Part shown: piece by piece, positions 24,830 through 32,893 of the stretch | Layout: each line of letters begins with the position of its first letter | Position numbering within the stretch: position 1 is the stretch's first letter | Assembly (NCBI GenBank): GCA_947479755.1 | Contig: CANKAM010000003.1 | Location: forward strand, 94,001-158,000 | DNA from: Bacteroidota bacterium | GTDB taxonomy: Bacteria; Bacteroidota; Bacteroidia; SXHM01 | Reading direction: 5' to 3' | Length of the DNA stretch: 64,000 nt | Made by a program: the position numbers and the translations under genes | The notes under the pieces: generated by a model | Told to the model about the DNA's origin: nothing | What the model saw: only the letters and a program-made list of their open reading frames with translations | The model's database searches: none

Positions 24830-26635
24830 TTACACCTTCATCATTTTCTTCGCCTCAATGCTTGCCTGAATATCTTCCAGTCTTCCTTTTGGAATGGCAC
24901 TGATTAGTTTCTGCGTGTATTCGGTTTGTGGATTATCGCAAATTTCGTCTGCGTTGCCCATCTCTTCTACTTTTCCTTTGTTCATCACGACCATGCGGTC
25001 GCTCATGAATTTTACTACCGACAGATCGTGTGAGATGAAAATATAAGTGAAATGGAAATCACGTTTCAACTCGTTGAGTAAATTCAAAACTTGCGCTTGT
25101 ATAGAAACATCCAATGCAGAAACCGACTCATCACAAATAATAAATTGCGGACTTAATGCCAACGCACGTGCAATGCAGATACGCTGACGTTGTCCGCCCG
25201 AAAATTCATGCGGATAACGGTAGAAATGTTTTTCTTCCATGTTCACACGCTTCAGCAATTCCAGCACTTTGCCTTTGCGCTCTTTATCGTTTGCTAAAAT
25301 TTTATGAACCTGCATAGGTTCCATAATAGCCTCACCAATAGTAATGCGTGGGTTGAGTGATGAATATGGATCCTGGAAAATGATCTGCAAGTCCTTGCGA
25401 ACTGCACGCATATCTTCATTATTCAACTGCACTAAGTTTTTCCCTTTGAAAATAATATCGCCTGCGGTGGGCTCTATCAAACGCAGAATGGTTCTGCCTA
25501 ATGTTGTTTTACCGCAGCCGCTTTCGCCTACCAAACCAAGTGTTTCACCCGGGTAAACATCAAAGCTTACATCATCCACAGCCTTTACATAATCTTTTGT
25601 TTTCCCGAAAAAACCTGACTTAATAGGGAAATGAGTTTTGAGGTTTTTAATAGTGAGAATTGGTTCTTTCGCGTAAAGTATTTTATGCGCTTCTGTACGT
25701 TCTTCGCCTGTTACCACGGCTTTGTTCAATACTTCGCTGATGCTGGAAGCAAGTTCAACAATGTTCCCGTTTTCATCGGTTCCCATAAAATCGGCAACGG
25801 TGGGCAGCCATTTTAAGCGTCTGTCCAACGGAGGGCGACAGGCTAACAAGCCTTTGGTATAAGGGTGTTGCGGATTTGCAAAAATTTCCATCACCGGTCC
25901 CTGCTCCACAATTTTTCCTTTATACATCACCACCACTTTATCGGCAAGCTCGGCTATAACACCAAGGTCGTGGGTGATGAACATGATGCCCATATCGTGT
26001 TCCGTCTGCAGCTTCAGCATCAGGTCGAGGATGGTTTTCTGCACCGTTACATCCAGCGCGGTGGTTGGCTCATCGGCAATCAAGATGCTGGGGTTGCAGC
26101 TCATGGCCATGGCAATCATCACGCGCTGCTTTTGTCCGCCAGAAATCTGGTGCGGGTAAGCATCAAAAATAGATTCAGGCCGGGGCAACTGCACTTCCTT
26201 GAACAGCGCAATGGTTTTTTCTTTGGCTTCCTGCTTCTTTACTTTCTGGTGCAGCATAATGGCTTCCATCACCTGGCTGCCGCAGGTAAACACGGGGTTC
26301 AGCGAGGTCATGGGTTCCTGAAAAATCATGGCAATCTCATTCCCGCGTATCTCCCGCATCTCTTTTTCAGAGAGTTTTAATAAATCGATTGCGCCTTTTT
26401 CTTTCGAGTGAAAAATAATTTCACCACCTGAAATTTTTCCGGGAGGATTGGGAATTAACCGCATCACCGAAAGCGAGGTAACCGATTTACCCGAGCCGCT
26501 CTCGCCCACAATACCAATGGTTTCGCCACGGGCAAGGGTAAAGCTGATGTCGTTAACGGCTTTCACCAGTTCGTCATCGGTCTTGAACTCGGTGACAAGG
26601 TTTTTTATTTCTAAAAGGGTTTCTTTCTGCGCCAT
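24830..26635 (-). CDS. Oligopeptide-type ABC transporter, two fused ATPase domains
   Basis: A 601-residue protein joining the DppD/OppD-like and DppF/OppF-like ATPases that power peptide import. Domain 1: Walker A GESGSGKS (about 46), signature ISGGQKQR, Walker B ILIADEP. Domain 2: Walker A GESGCGKT, signature FSGGQRQR, Walker B FIICDES. The OppDF C-terminal zone (NPQHPYTKGLL) is present after the first domain. No permease or binding-protein gene is adjacent, so it must work with membrane subunits encoded elsewhere. A small antitoxin-like gene lies 3 bp upstream. Confidence 0.95.
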   Translation of the reverse strand: MAQKETLLEIKNLVTEFKTDDELVKAVNDISFTLARGETIGIVGESGSGKSVTSLSVMRLIPNPPGKISGGEIIFHSKEKGAIDLLKLSEKEMREIRGNEIAMIFQEPMTSLNPVFTCGSQVMEAIMLHQKVKKQEAKEKTIALFKEVQLPRPESIFDAYPHQISGGQKQRVMIAMAMSCNPSILIADEPTTALDVTVQKTILDLMLKLQTEHDMGIMFITHDLGVIAELADKVVVMYKGKIVEQGPVMEIFANPQHPYTKGLLACRPPLDRRLKWLPTVADFMGTDENGNIVELASSISEVLNKAVVTGEERTEAHKILYAKEPILTIKNLKTHFPIKSGFFGKTKDYVKAVDDVSFDVYPGETLGLVGESGCGKTTLGRTILRLIEPTAGDIIFKGKNLVQLNNEDMRAVRKDLQIIFQDPYSSLNPRITIGEAIMEPMQVHKILANDKERKGKVLELLKRVNMEEKHFYRYPHEFSGGQRQRICIARALALSPQFIICDESVSALDVSIQAQVLNLLNELKRDFHFTYIFISHDLSVVKFMSDRMVVMNKGKVEEMGNADEICDNPQTEYTQKLISAIPKGRLEDIQASIEAKKMMKV

Positions 26636-26638
26636 ATC

Positions 26639-26851
26639 TTAATTAGCCAAAATAGCTTTCAGGGTTTTATTTACTTCTGCGCGGCTTGCTTTGCCTGACT
26701 TGGCAGATTTTTTCATTTGCTCAAGCAACCCTTTATCCTCAACGGTTTCAATCAGGTGAATGCCTTTGGTTGATTTTGAAAGGCTTTTTAAAAAATTAAC
26801 CAGACTTTTTCCGGTTTGTGTGTTGTCGTCTATTTCTACTGTATAGTGCAT
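26639..26851 (-). CDS. Small antitoxin-like protein, orphan
   Basis: A 70-residue protein, MHYTVEIDDNTQTGKSLVNF at the start, then a Lys/Ser-rich helical middle and KASRAEVNKTLKAILAN at the end. The pattern of an N-terminal beta-strand with DDNT-Q-GK-LV-FL resembles small Bacteroidota proteins that accompany RelE-type toxins. No toxin gene is next to it: the gene runs directly into the ABC ATPase with a 3-bp gap. Antitoxin function is only a guess. Confidence 0.6.
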   Translation of the reverse strand: MHYTVEIDDNTQTGKSLVNFLKSLSKSTKGIHLIETVEDKGLLEQMKKSAKSGKASRAEVNKTLKAILAN

Positions 26852-26892
26852 GAGCGTAATTTTTTACAAATATAAATAATCTGCTTTAGCAA

Positions 26893-26925
26893 TTATGAGA
26901 TTGCTTCGCTCTGCTCGCAATGATG
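26893..26925. repeat. Half copy of the CGTCATTGCGAG element
   Basis: GAGATTGCTTC (26897-26907) and CTCGCAATGA (26914-26923) equal the right half of the nested inverted repeat at 7798-7873. Confidence 0.65.
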
Positions 26926-26932
26926 GAAATAC

Positions 26933-26940
26933 TATCTTTG
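26933..26940 (+). promoter_or_regulatory. -7 promoter element directly before the T9SS cargo gene
   Basis: TATCTTTG matches TAnnTTTG and ends 4 bp before the ATG, so the predicted transcript is essentially leaderless. Confidence 0.6.
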
Positions 26941-26944
26941 CTTT

Positions 26945-27892
26945 ATGCGCCCCCCCCTCCTTATTTTTCTTTTTGTTTGGGCTGTTTCTTTAAAGGCGCA
27001 GGTTAATCTAGTGCCGAATCCGAGTTTTGAGATTTGCTCACCTTGCCCGGATAACGTTGACCAGGTGATACGAGCTACAGGTTGGGATAGGGTTCGTGAA
27101 ACTCCAGAGTATTTCAATGCTTGCGCAGGCCCAACAAATAATTTTATTTATGTTCCAACAAATCAAAATGGATATCAATATGCTGCAACTGGTAATGCCT
27201 ATTGCGGCTTTGCAGTTTCATTTACAGCAAACCCTCATGGAAATAGAGAAACTATAGGAGCACAGCTTTTATCAGATTTGGTTATAGGAGAGAAATATTT
27301 AGTATCAGTAAAGTTTTGTCTTGCCAATGATAGCAACCCAACGCGCACTGCATGTAACAATATGGGAGTAAAATTTTCAACTGTTCCTTATAGCCTTAAT
27401 AATCCTGTTCCCATTGATAACATATCTCAGGTATATGCTGCTTCCATTATATCAGATAGCGTTAATTGGATAGAAGTAACAGGTTCTTTTATAGCCGATT
27501 CATCATATCGGTATATAAACGTTTGCAATTTTTTTGACAATGCGCATACCGATACAATTAATCTTATGTCTGTATTGCCTGGGGTGGCTTATTATTATGT
27601 TGACGATGTCTCCGTAACCTTAGACACCACCACTGGCATCCCCGAAACAGAAAAACCAAAACTTAAGATTTTCCCCAATCCTGCCGGCAGCCAAATTACT
27701 ATTGAGCAGTTATCGGTAACCGGTAATCAGTTATCGGTTGAGGTTTATGATGCGCTTGGGCGGCTTGTTACCCAGAGCGTAGCGCAAGGGCAAACATCCA
27801 CCATTCCTTTAAACCTTTCAAAAGGTGTTTACCTGTTGAGGGTAAAAGAAAAAGAGGAAGTGGTGTTTTGGGAGAAGCTGATAATAGAGTAA
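26945..27892 (+). CDS. T9SS-exported surface protein with PNPSFE-type domain
   Basis: A 315-residue secreted protein. After the signal peptide (PPLLIFLFVWAVSLKAQ) comes NLVPNPSFEICSPCPDNVDQ, the start of a carbohydrate-binding-like beta-sandwich found in many Bacteroidota surface proteins, ending with YYVDDVSV near residue 225. The C-terminal T9SS sorting domain (IFPNPAGSQITIE ... SKGVYLLRVKEKEEVVFWEKL) directs export and anchoring. The sorting domain carries an inserted segment EQLSVTGNQLSVEV that equals a dispersed repeat. Ligand unknown. Confidence 0.85.
   Translation: MRPPLLIFLFVWAVSLKAQVNLVPNPSFEICSPCPDNVDQVIRATGWDRVRETPEYFNACAGPTNNFIYVPTNQNGYQYAATGNAYCGFAVSFTANPHGNRETIGAQLLSDLVIGEKYLVSVKFCLANDSNPTRTACNNMGVKFSTVPYSLNNPVPIDNISQVYAASIISDSVNWIEVTGSFIADSSYRYINVCNFFDNAHTDTINLMSVLPGVAYYYVDDVSVTLDTTTGIPETEKPKLKIFPNPAGSQITIEQLSVTGNQLSVEVYDALGRLVTQSVAQGQTSTIPLNLSKGVYLLRVKEKEEVVFWEKLIIE
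27707..27739. repeat. CAGTTATCGGTAACCGGTAATC repeat inside a coding sequence
   Basis: Two CAGTTATCGGT copies flank ACCGGT; same family as 3472-3532. It keeps the reading frame and encodes QLSVTGNQLSV in the sorting domain of the preceding gene. Confidence 0.6.
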
Positions 27893-27912
27893 TTTTTTCT
27901 GCCTTTTTTCAG

Positions 27913-28157
27913 CCTGCTATGATACGACCGGATATCCGCTGGTCACCTTTCACACCTGCTACGATACCAGCAAATATCCGATCGTCAACTTTCAGACTTG
28001 CTATAGTACGGCCAAATATCCGCTGGTCACCTTTCATATCTGCTATTGTACGTCCATATTTCCGATTGTCATCTTTCAGACCTGCTATGGTACGGCAGGA
28101 TATTGGATTGTCAACTTTCGCACCTGCAAGGTGACAACCGAATATTTCGGTGTCACA
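27913..28157. repeat. 42-bp tandem array, five full units and one partial
   Basis: Units start at 27913, 27955, 27997, 28039 and 28081 with exact 42-bp spacing; a diverged partial unit runs from 28123. Shared positions include TGCT at the start, a central ATATCCG-like motif and GTCA.CTTTCA near the end; pairwise identity is roughly 70%. Both strands have an open frame with a 14-residue repeat (minus: GRTIAxLKxDxRIF). The last unit contains the palindrome GTGACAACCGAA-TAT-TTCGGTGTCAC (28131-28156) that overlaps the stop codon of the next gene. Confidence 0.85.
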
Positions 28158-28584
28158 AAGCAGGTTCATAATTGACATCTTTTGAATAGGAAGAAAGCAA
28201 TTGCGAAAGCAGCGGGTCACTTTTATAAACAAAAGCTTCACCCATAATCATAATGGTTTTTAATCTTCCCAACAGAATAGAGCGGTAAAACCTGTCGGAA
28301 GTAATGCCGTTTTTTTGTGCCAGTGTGCTTACCCGTAATAAATCATTCGGGTTAATTCCAGCCGTATTTACCGTTAGGTGTTGTGGCTTAAAATCTCGGG
28401 GAAGCCTTTTTACGGGTGGCGAAGTAAGCGTATCAATAAGGGTAAGCCCGTCAATTATTGTAAAGGCAATGCGTTTTTCACGCACCTGCTTTTGCACACC
28501 CCGCACATTAATGCCGCAAAGTTTTGCATAGGTGGCATAATCCACCAGATTTGGGATAAAAGTTATGCCGATACTATATTCCAT
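28153..28584 (-). CDS. Putative DNA-binding protein with two winged-helix segments
   Basis: A 143-residue protein not assigned to a named family. Two segments each look like an excisionase/MerR-type winged helix: residues about 12-50 (VDYATYAKLCGINVRGVQKQ, VREKRIAFTIIDG) and about 82-130 (LLRVSTLAQKNGITSDRFYR, SILLGRLKTIMIMGEAFV). The linker is proline- and basic-rich (PPVKRLPRDFKPQ). Its stop codon lies in the palindrome that ends the 42-bp array. No partner gene in the same direction is adjacent. Confidence 0.65.
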   Translation of the reverse strand: MEYSIGITFIPNLVDYATYAKLCGINVRGVQKQVREKRIAFTIIDGLTLIDTLTSPPVKRLPRDFKPQHLTVNTAGINPNDLLRVSTLAQKNGITSDRFYRSILLGRLKTIMIMGEAFVYKSDPLLSQLLSSYSKDVNYEPAL

Positions 28585-28742
28585 AGTTGAATTTTCCCGT
28601 AAAAATAAAAAATTATCAAAAATACCAACTCGCGGAAGAGAAAATTATTCAGTCTGTTAGCTTTCAACCGTTGGCGGTTAATAAAATGGTTATCAACCCT
28701 ATTGGAGGTGAAATAAAAGGTTATAGCTTTGTTCTACAACCG

Positions 28743-28765
28743 CTCCCCCGCCTTTGGCAGGGGAC
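28743..28765. repeat. Hairpin repeat CCCCGCC-TTT-GGCAGGGG
   Basis: GC-rich palindrome with TTT loop, in the intergenic space upstream of the small membrane-protein gene; same class as 6202-6236 and 13147-13232. Confidence 0.6.
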
Positions 28766-28782
28766 TCTAAAACCCCATAACA

Positions 28783-29202
28783 ATGAATACAAAAGTTTTA
28801 CTTGGCGCATTAGCCTCAACCGTAGTAGTCTTTTTAGGAGGCTGGCTTATTTTCGGAATGTTATTAATGGATATGATGGCAGGCGAGATGTCGCATGCCT
28901 ATGATGGTTTAATGAAAAACCCGCCCGATTTGCCTATGCTGGCCGGATGGCAGCTTTGTTGGAGCCTTATGCTTGCTTTTGTTCTTGACAAAATGGGCAA
29001 GAAATCATTTATGGATGCTTTGATGACGGGCGCTATGCTTAGCTTTTTGTTGGTGCTAGGCTACGATTTGTCGTTTGTAGCATTTTTTGTTGACATGTAC
29101 ACCACCAAATTGTTGGTTATCGACATAGTGGTAAACACCATTTTGTGGGGACTTGCCTGCGGTGTTATTGGCTTAGTGCTGGGTACAGGAAAAAAAGATT
29201 AA
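28783..29202 (+). CDS. Small four-helix membrane protein, unknown function
   Basis: A 139-residue protein with about four transmembrane helices (VLLGALASTVVVFLGGWLIF, then AGWQLCWSLMLAFVL, ALMTGAMLSFLLVLGYDLSF, and a C-terminal VNTILWGLACGVIGLVLG). The pattern of a Gly-Trp motif in helix 1 recalls DUF1761-like proteins, but I cannot assign it. A hairpin repeat precedes it and a bidirectional terminator follows. A longer frame starting at 28587 in another phase is not supported. Confidence 0.75.
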   Translation: MNTKVLLGALASTVVVFLGGWLIFGMLLMDMMAGEMSHAYDGLMKNPPDLPMLAGWQLCWSLMLAFVLDKMGKKSFMDALMTGAMLSFLLVLGYDLSFVAFFVDMYTTKLLVIDIVVNTILWGLACGVIGLVLGTGKKD

Positions 29203-29221
29203 TGTTTATTTTTCTGTTATC

Positions 29222-29257
29222 AAAAGGGTTTCTCTTAACAAGGGAAACCCTTTTGTT
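29222..29257. terminator. Bidirectional terminator
   Basis: AAAAGGGTTTC and GAAACCCTTTT form an 11-bp perfect stem (loop TCTTAACAAGG region), placed between two convergent genes. Confidence 0.88.
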
Positions 29258-29598
29258 TATACCAGTGTTTCGGCAACTTTCTTTGGCAAGCCCGCCCTCA
29301 CCAATTCATAGCTCTGGCGGATATAATGCTCCCACTCGCGCTCAGAAAAGCGGCTGTCGTTTTCAACTAAAATCCATTTATAACGTGCAAGATAGGGAGC
29401 AGGAATAATGCCCTGCGAGGTAGAGAGCTCTGCAAACTCTTCGTCATTTACCTTTAAGCAAACTTTAAAATTCCCCGACAAGCCGGTAACGCAAAACATT
29501 TTTTTGCCCACGCAAAAACACAGGTCATTTCCCCATTTCACCTCTTCGGTTGCATGAGAAAAAGACAGGCACAGCTTGCGTAGTTTTTCAATGTTCAT
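29257..29598 (-). CDS. MmcQ/YjbR family protein
   Basis: A 113-residue CyaY-like-fold protein of the MmcQ/YjbR family: VEEVKWGNDLCFCVGKKMF-like core (here ATEEVKWGNDLCFCVG), FKVCLKVNDEEF, YLARYKWILVE and the C-terminal LVRAGLPKK. Members are presumed DNA-binding but have no established role. It is the last gene of a four-gene minus-strand run (30737 to 29257) with the exonuclease gene just 3 bp upstream. Confidence 0.92.
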   Translation of the reverse strand: MNIEKLRKLCLSFSHATEEVKWGNDLCFCVGKKMFCVTGLSGNFKVCLKVNDEEFAELSTSQGIIPAPYLARYKWILVENDSRFSEREWEHYIRQSYELVRAGLPKKVAETLV

Positions 29599-29601
29599 AG
29601 A

Positions 29602-30336
29602 CTACAATACTAAAACAATTTCTTTATCCTTCAGCAAATCTTCACCACGGTAAGAGAGATAAAGTTGCGCAACGGTAAGGGTGTCTTTGCAACAATAGGT
29701 TGCTATGCGCGGCAAATTATTTTCCTGCCAGTAAACGCGATGCACATCACTGCCCTGCATATCATCTTTGGGCGTAGGAATATTGAAAAGCGCAGCAAGC
29801 AGCGTTAAAGAAGTATACTGTTTGTAATCGCCAAATCGCCACAACTGCATGGTATCAAGCAAGCTGTTTTCCCAGGGCTTTTTACCGCCCACATCCAACA
29901 CAAACGGAATTTTAATTTTGTTTACCAGCATTCTGCGCGCCAGAAAAGGAAAGTCAAATTCTTTTCCGTTGTGAGCACACAACAAATGCTCGGTGCCGTT
30001 AAAATGTTTATTCAGCAGCGCAGCAAAATCCTGAAGCAATTGTTTCTCATCATCGCCATAAAAAGCGGTAAGACGAAATTCCTTTTTCTTCTTTGCATTC
30101 GAATTAAAAAACCCGACACCTATGCAAATTATTTTTCCGAACTCGGCATAAATACCGGCACGGTTGTAAAGCAATTCGGGTGTTTCTTCTTCTGATTTTT
30201 TTAGAAAGCCTGCTTTATGATTCCACAACTCTTTCATTTGCGGTGAAAGCTTGTTATAACCATTAACGCCCGGAACAGTTTCAATGTCCAGAAACAATAC
30301 ATCGTGTATGTTAATGTTTTCTAACACAGTGCTCAC
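29602..30336 (-). CDS. DEDDy-type 3'-5' exonuclease (PolB exonuclease-like)
   Basis: A 244-residue nuclease of the family related to the proofreading domain of family B polymerases. Exo I LFLDIETVPG, Exo II AHNGKEFDFPFL, and Exo III with Y-x3-D in ATYCCKDTLTV provide the DEDDy metal-binding set. It starts with GTG at 30336, in a 4-bp GTGA overlap with the preceding gene, which signals translational coupling. Likely acts on DNA 3' ends in repair, no polymerase domain attached. Confidence 0.92.
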   Translation of the reverse strand: MSTVLENINIHDVLFLDIETVPGVNGYNKLSPQMKELWNHKAGFLKKSEEETPELLYNRAGIYAEFGKIICIGVGFFNSNAKKKKEFRLTAFYGDDEKQLLQDFAALLNKHFNGTEHLLCAHNGKEFDFPFLARRMLVNKIKIPFVLDVGGKKPWENSLLDTMQLWRFGDYKQYTSLTLLAALFNIPTPKDDMQGSDVHRVYWQENNLPRIATYCCKDTLTVAQLYLSYRGEDLLKDKEIVLVL

Positions 30337-30737
30337 TTAATCATTACACCCTGAGTTTCCAAAACAGGAATGTGCGTGAAATTGTCTTCTATAATACTCT
30401 CCGGCAGGAAAATATACTTCTTGTCGTAAATGGTTTTGCCGATGTAAAAACTCACCCAATACTCATTACTCAGTCCGAAAACATTATCCATAAGCAGCTC
30501 AATTTTCATGGCACTCATGGGCGCAACATCTTCCAGAAAATGGCGCAGGGTAGAGGTTTTTATTTCTTCATTATCCAGCATTCCGTAACCGCGCGAAGTA
30601 ACGAGCACATTTTGTACCGTCACATTTTTCAGGTTCAGAAAATAGGCATACCAGTCTTCTTCGCCCAACTCATTTGTTTGTTTCACCACTGCTACCGCAA
30701 TGTCTTCCACCTCGGGATGTTCAATATCTTTTTTCAT
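30333..30737 (-). CDS. Conserved hypothetical protein
   Basis: A 134-residue soluble protein with alternating beta-strand pattern (DIAVAVVKQTNELGEEDWYA, NLKNVTVQNVLVTSRGYG, KIELLMDNVFGLSNEYWVS). It resembles a conserved Bacteroidota protein I have seen without known function. It overlaps the exonuclease gene by 4 bp and is cotranscribed with it; the SSP411 gene lies 25 bp upstream on the same strand. Confidence 0.75.
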   Translation of the reverse strand: MKKDIEHPEVEDIAVAVVKQTNELGEEDWYAYFLNLKNVTVQNVLVTSRGYGMLDNEEIKTSTLRHFLEDVAPMSAMKIELLMDNVFGLSNEYWVSFYIGKTIYDKKYIFLPESIIEDNFTHIPVLETQGVMIK

Positions 30738-30762
30738 AATCGTGAATCAAAAATAAGAGAAT

Positions 30763-32886
30763 TTAGTTCATCTCTTCCAATGCCTGCAAAACTTCTTCGT
30801 GCGGCAGCCTGCATGTTTTATTAACACAAACATAAATCATTGTTTTGCCGGCAACATATTTTCCTTCCGTAAGCGGGAGAGTGTTGTTATTATCCGGTTT
30901 TATTAAACCGCAGATTAGTTTGTTGGGAATAAAATGTTGTTCCAGTTGCTGAATTTTGTTCATTGTTTTTTCACCACACACCACTACTTCATAAAACGGA
31001 AAAACATGGTTCAGCTCCAGCAATGCCCAGTTGGAATATGCTGGTCCGTATGCCGCGATAGAAGGAATAATATTCTTCAGCATCTGCTCAGAAGTTTGCA
31101 GATAATGTTCGTCATCAAACAATTTTCCCAATATAAACAAACTGCGAGCAAGCGATGAATTGGAGGCAGGAATTACATTGTCGTTTATTTCGCACTTGCG
31201 CGTAATCAATACATCATCTTCATCAGATGTGAAGAAAAACATTCCGCTTTTAGGGTCATGAAAATGTGCGAAACAATAATCTGTTAATTGTTTTGCTTCG
31301 GTCAACCATTTCATATCAAACGTTACTTCATACAACGAAACAAAAGCCTCAATAGTAAAGCAATAATCTTCAAGAAAACCATTGATGTTTGATTTTCCTG
31401 TTTTGTAATTATGCCACAACCCGCCATCCGGTTTCTTTTGTTTTTGCAAAATAAAATCAGCGTTGGCAAGAGCTGTGTTCAAAAACTTCTCTTCGCCAAA
31501 AACGCGATAGGCATCCGCATAACCTTTTAACATCAAGGCATTCCATGAGGTCAGTTGCTTATCATCTAATCCCGGACGAATGCGTTTTGCGCGTTCGGCA
31601 AGCAATGTGTTTTTTACTGATTGCATTTTTTCTTTCAACTCAGGCAACGAAAATCCATGCGCTTTTGCAAATGCATCATCGCTGGTGTTGCGCAATAAAA
31701 TATAGTTGCCGTGTTCCCAAAAACCGGTTTCGTTGATATTGTAGTAGTCCGCAACCCACTTGAAATCACCTTTCAGTAATTTTTGTAACTCTTCTTTTTG
31801 CCACACATAAAATTTTCCTTCCTCACCTTCGCTGTCGGCATCCAGTGCTGAATAAAAAGCATGTTCAGGCGAAGTCATTTCACGTTCAATAAACTCCAGC
31901 GTTTGAAAAACCACCTCTTTGTAAAGTGTTTTTTTTGTGAGTTGGTATGCTTCGGAATAAAGCGAAACTAATTGCGCATTGTCGTATAACATTTTTTCAA
32001 AGTGCGGAACTTTCCAGTAGCGGTCGGTGCTGTAGCGAGCAAAGCCTCCACCTATCTGGTCGTAAATTCCACCATAAGCCATTTTCTCAAGCGTAAGATT
32101 TACATGTTTTGAAAGTGCTTCGTCTTTCTTCAAATGAGCATAGCGCAATAAAAATTGATAGTTATTCGGTATCGGAAATTTGGGTGCTTTGTCAGGACCG
32201 CCATCAAGGTTATCAAAACGTTTTACCCAGTTTTCCATCATCTTTTCCAAATCCGAAACATGGAAATCAGAAGGTGAAGTATTCATTTCTATCAAATCGC
32301 TCTGCTTTATACCAGCACTTAGTTTCTCAGCATATTCAAGCATACGTTCAGGTTGGTTGCGGTAAAGGCTGTCGATGTTTTGCAAAATCTGCATCCAATT
32401 TTGCTTCGGGAAATAAGTGCCGCCATAAACGGGACGGCCATCGGGTAATGCAAAACAATTGAGCGGCCAGCCGCCTTGTCCGTTCATTAGTTGCACGGCA
32501 GTCATGTAAACAGCATCCACATCGGGTCGCTCTTCTCGGTCAACTTTTATGCAAACGAAATGAGCATTCATCACCGCAGCCACTTCTTCGCTTTCAAAAC
32601 TCTCATGTTCCATTACGTGACACCAGTGGCAAGCCGAATAACCGATGCTGATGAGCAAAGGTTTATTTTCATCTTTGGCTTTCTTCAATGCCTCATCGCC
32701 CCAGGGAAACCAGTTCACAGGGTTATGTGCATGTTGCAGCAGGTAAGGACTGCTTTCATTTATAAGTGCGTTGGTGTGTTTATGGTTTGTGTCGGTCATT
32801 TCAGTTCTTTGGGAGCAAGATAACAAAAGAGAAATTGTTGCAAGGCACGAAAGTATTTCAACTAATTTTGTTCGACCAATTTTCAT
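30763..32886 (-). CDS. SSP411-family thioredoxin-domain protein, putative lipoprotein
   Basis: A 707-residue member of the DUF255/YyaL (spermatogenesis-associated protein 20) family: an N-terminal thioredoxin-like domain with [14 protein letters not shown] (CxxC-type CHWC) and [18 protein letters not shown], followed by an (alpha/alpha)6-barrel of the glycoside-hydrolase/epimerase type. Unlike most relatives it begins with what looks like a lipoprotein signal, [11 protein letters not shown] then [12 protein letters not shown] use the ATG at 32886; an internal ATG at 32799 ([10 protein letters not shown]) would give the cytoplasmic form. Function in the family is not established. Confidence 0.9.
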   Translation of the reverse strand: MKIGRTKLVEILSCLATISLLLSCSQRTEMTDTNHKHTNALINESSPYLLQHAHNPVNWFPWGDEALKKAKDENKPLLISIGYSACHWCHVMEHESFESEEVAAVMNAHFVCIKVDREERPDVDAVYMTAVQLMNGQGGWPLNCFALPDGRPVYGGTYFPKQNWMQILQNIDSLYRNQPERMLEYAEKLSAGIKQSDLIEMNTSPSDFHVSDLEKMMENWVKRFDNLDGGPDKAPKFPIPNNYQFLLRYAHLKKDEALSKHVNLTLEKMAYGGIYDQIGGGFARYSTDRYWKVPHFEKMLYDNAQLVSLYSEAYQLTKKTLYKEVVFQTLEFIEREMTSPEHAFYSALDADSEGEEGKFYVWQKEELQKLLKGDFKWVADYYNINETGFWEHGNYILLRNTSDDAFAKAHGFSLPELKEKMQSVKNTLLAERAKRIRPGLDDKQLTSWNALMLKGYADAYRVFGEEKFLNTALANADFILQKQKKPDGGLWHNYKTGKSNINGFLEDYCFTIEAFVSLYEVTFDMKWLTEAKQLTDYCFAHFHDPKSGMFFFTSDEDDVLITRKCEINDNVIPASNSSLARSLFILGKLFDDEHYLQTSEQMLKNIIPSIAAYGPAYSNWALLELNHVFPFYEVVVCGEKTMNKIQQLEQHFIPNKLICGLIKPDNNNTLPLTEGKYVAGKTMIYVCVNKTCRLPHEEVLQALEEMN
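32863..32870 (+). promoter_or_regulatory. -7 element for the DUF4271 gene, inside the divergent CDS
   Basis: TAATTTTG matches TAnnTTTG and lies 23 bp before the GTG at 32894, but within the first codons of the SSP411 gene on the other strand. Confidence 0.5.
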
Positions 32887-32893
32887 CAAAAAA

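Noticed and set aside
25865-26380. 171-residue antisense frame in the ABC gene
   Set aside because: His/Phe-rich mirror of the conserved ATPase; no domain.
27913-28157. CRISPR array
   Set aside because: Units are contiguous and diverged, with no constant repeat, no unique spacers and no cas genes.
27868-28241. Two overlapping frames through the 42-bp array (88 and 110 residues)
   Set aside because: They overlap real genes at their ends and arise because a 42-bp period keeps any stop-free frame open; kept as a repeat, with expression left open.
28587-28904. 105-residue frame upstream of the small membrane protein
   Set aside because: Different phase, contains the hairpin repeat at 28743 and overlaps the supported membrane protein.
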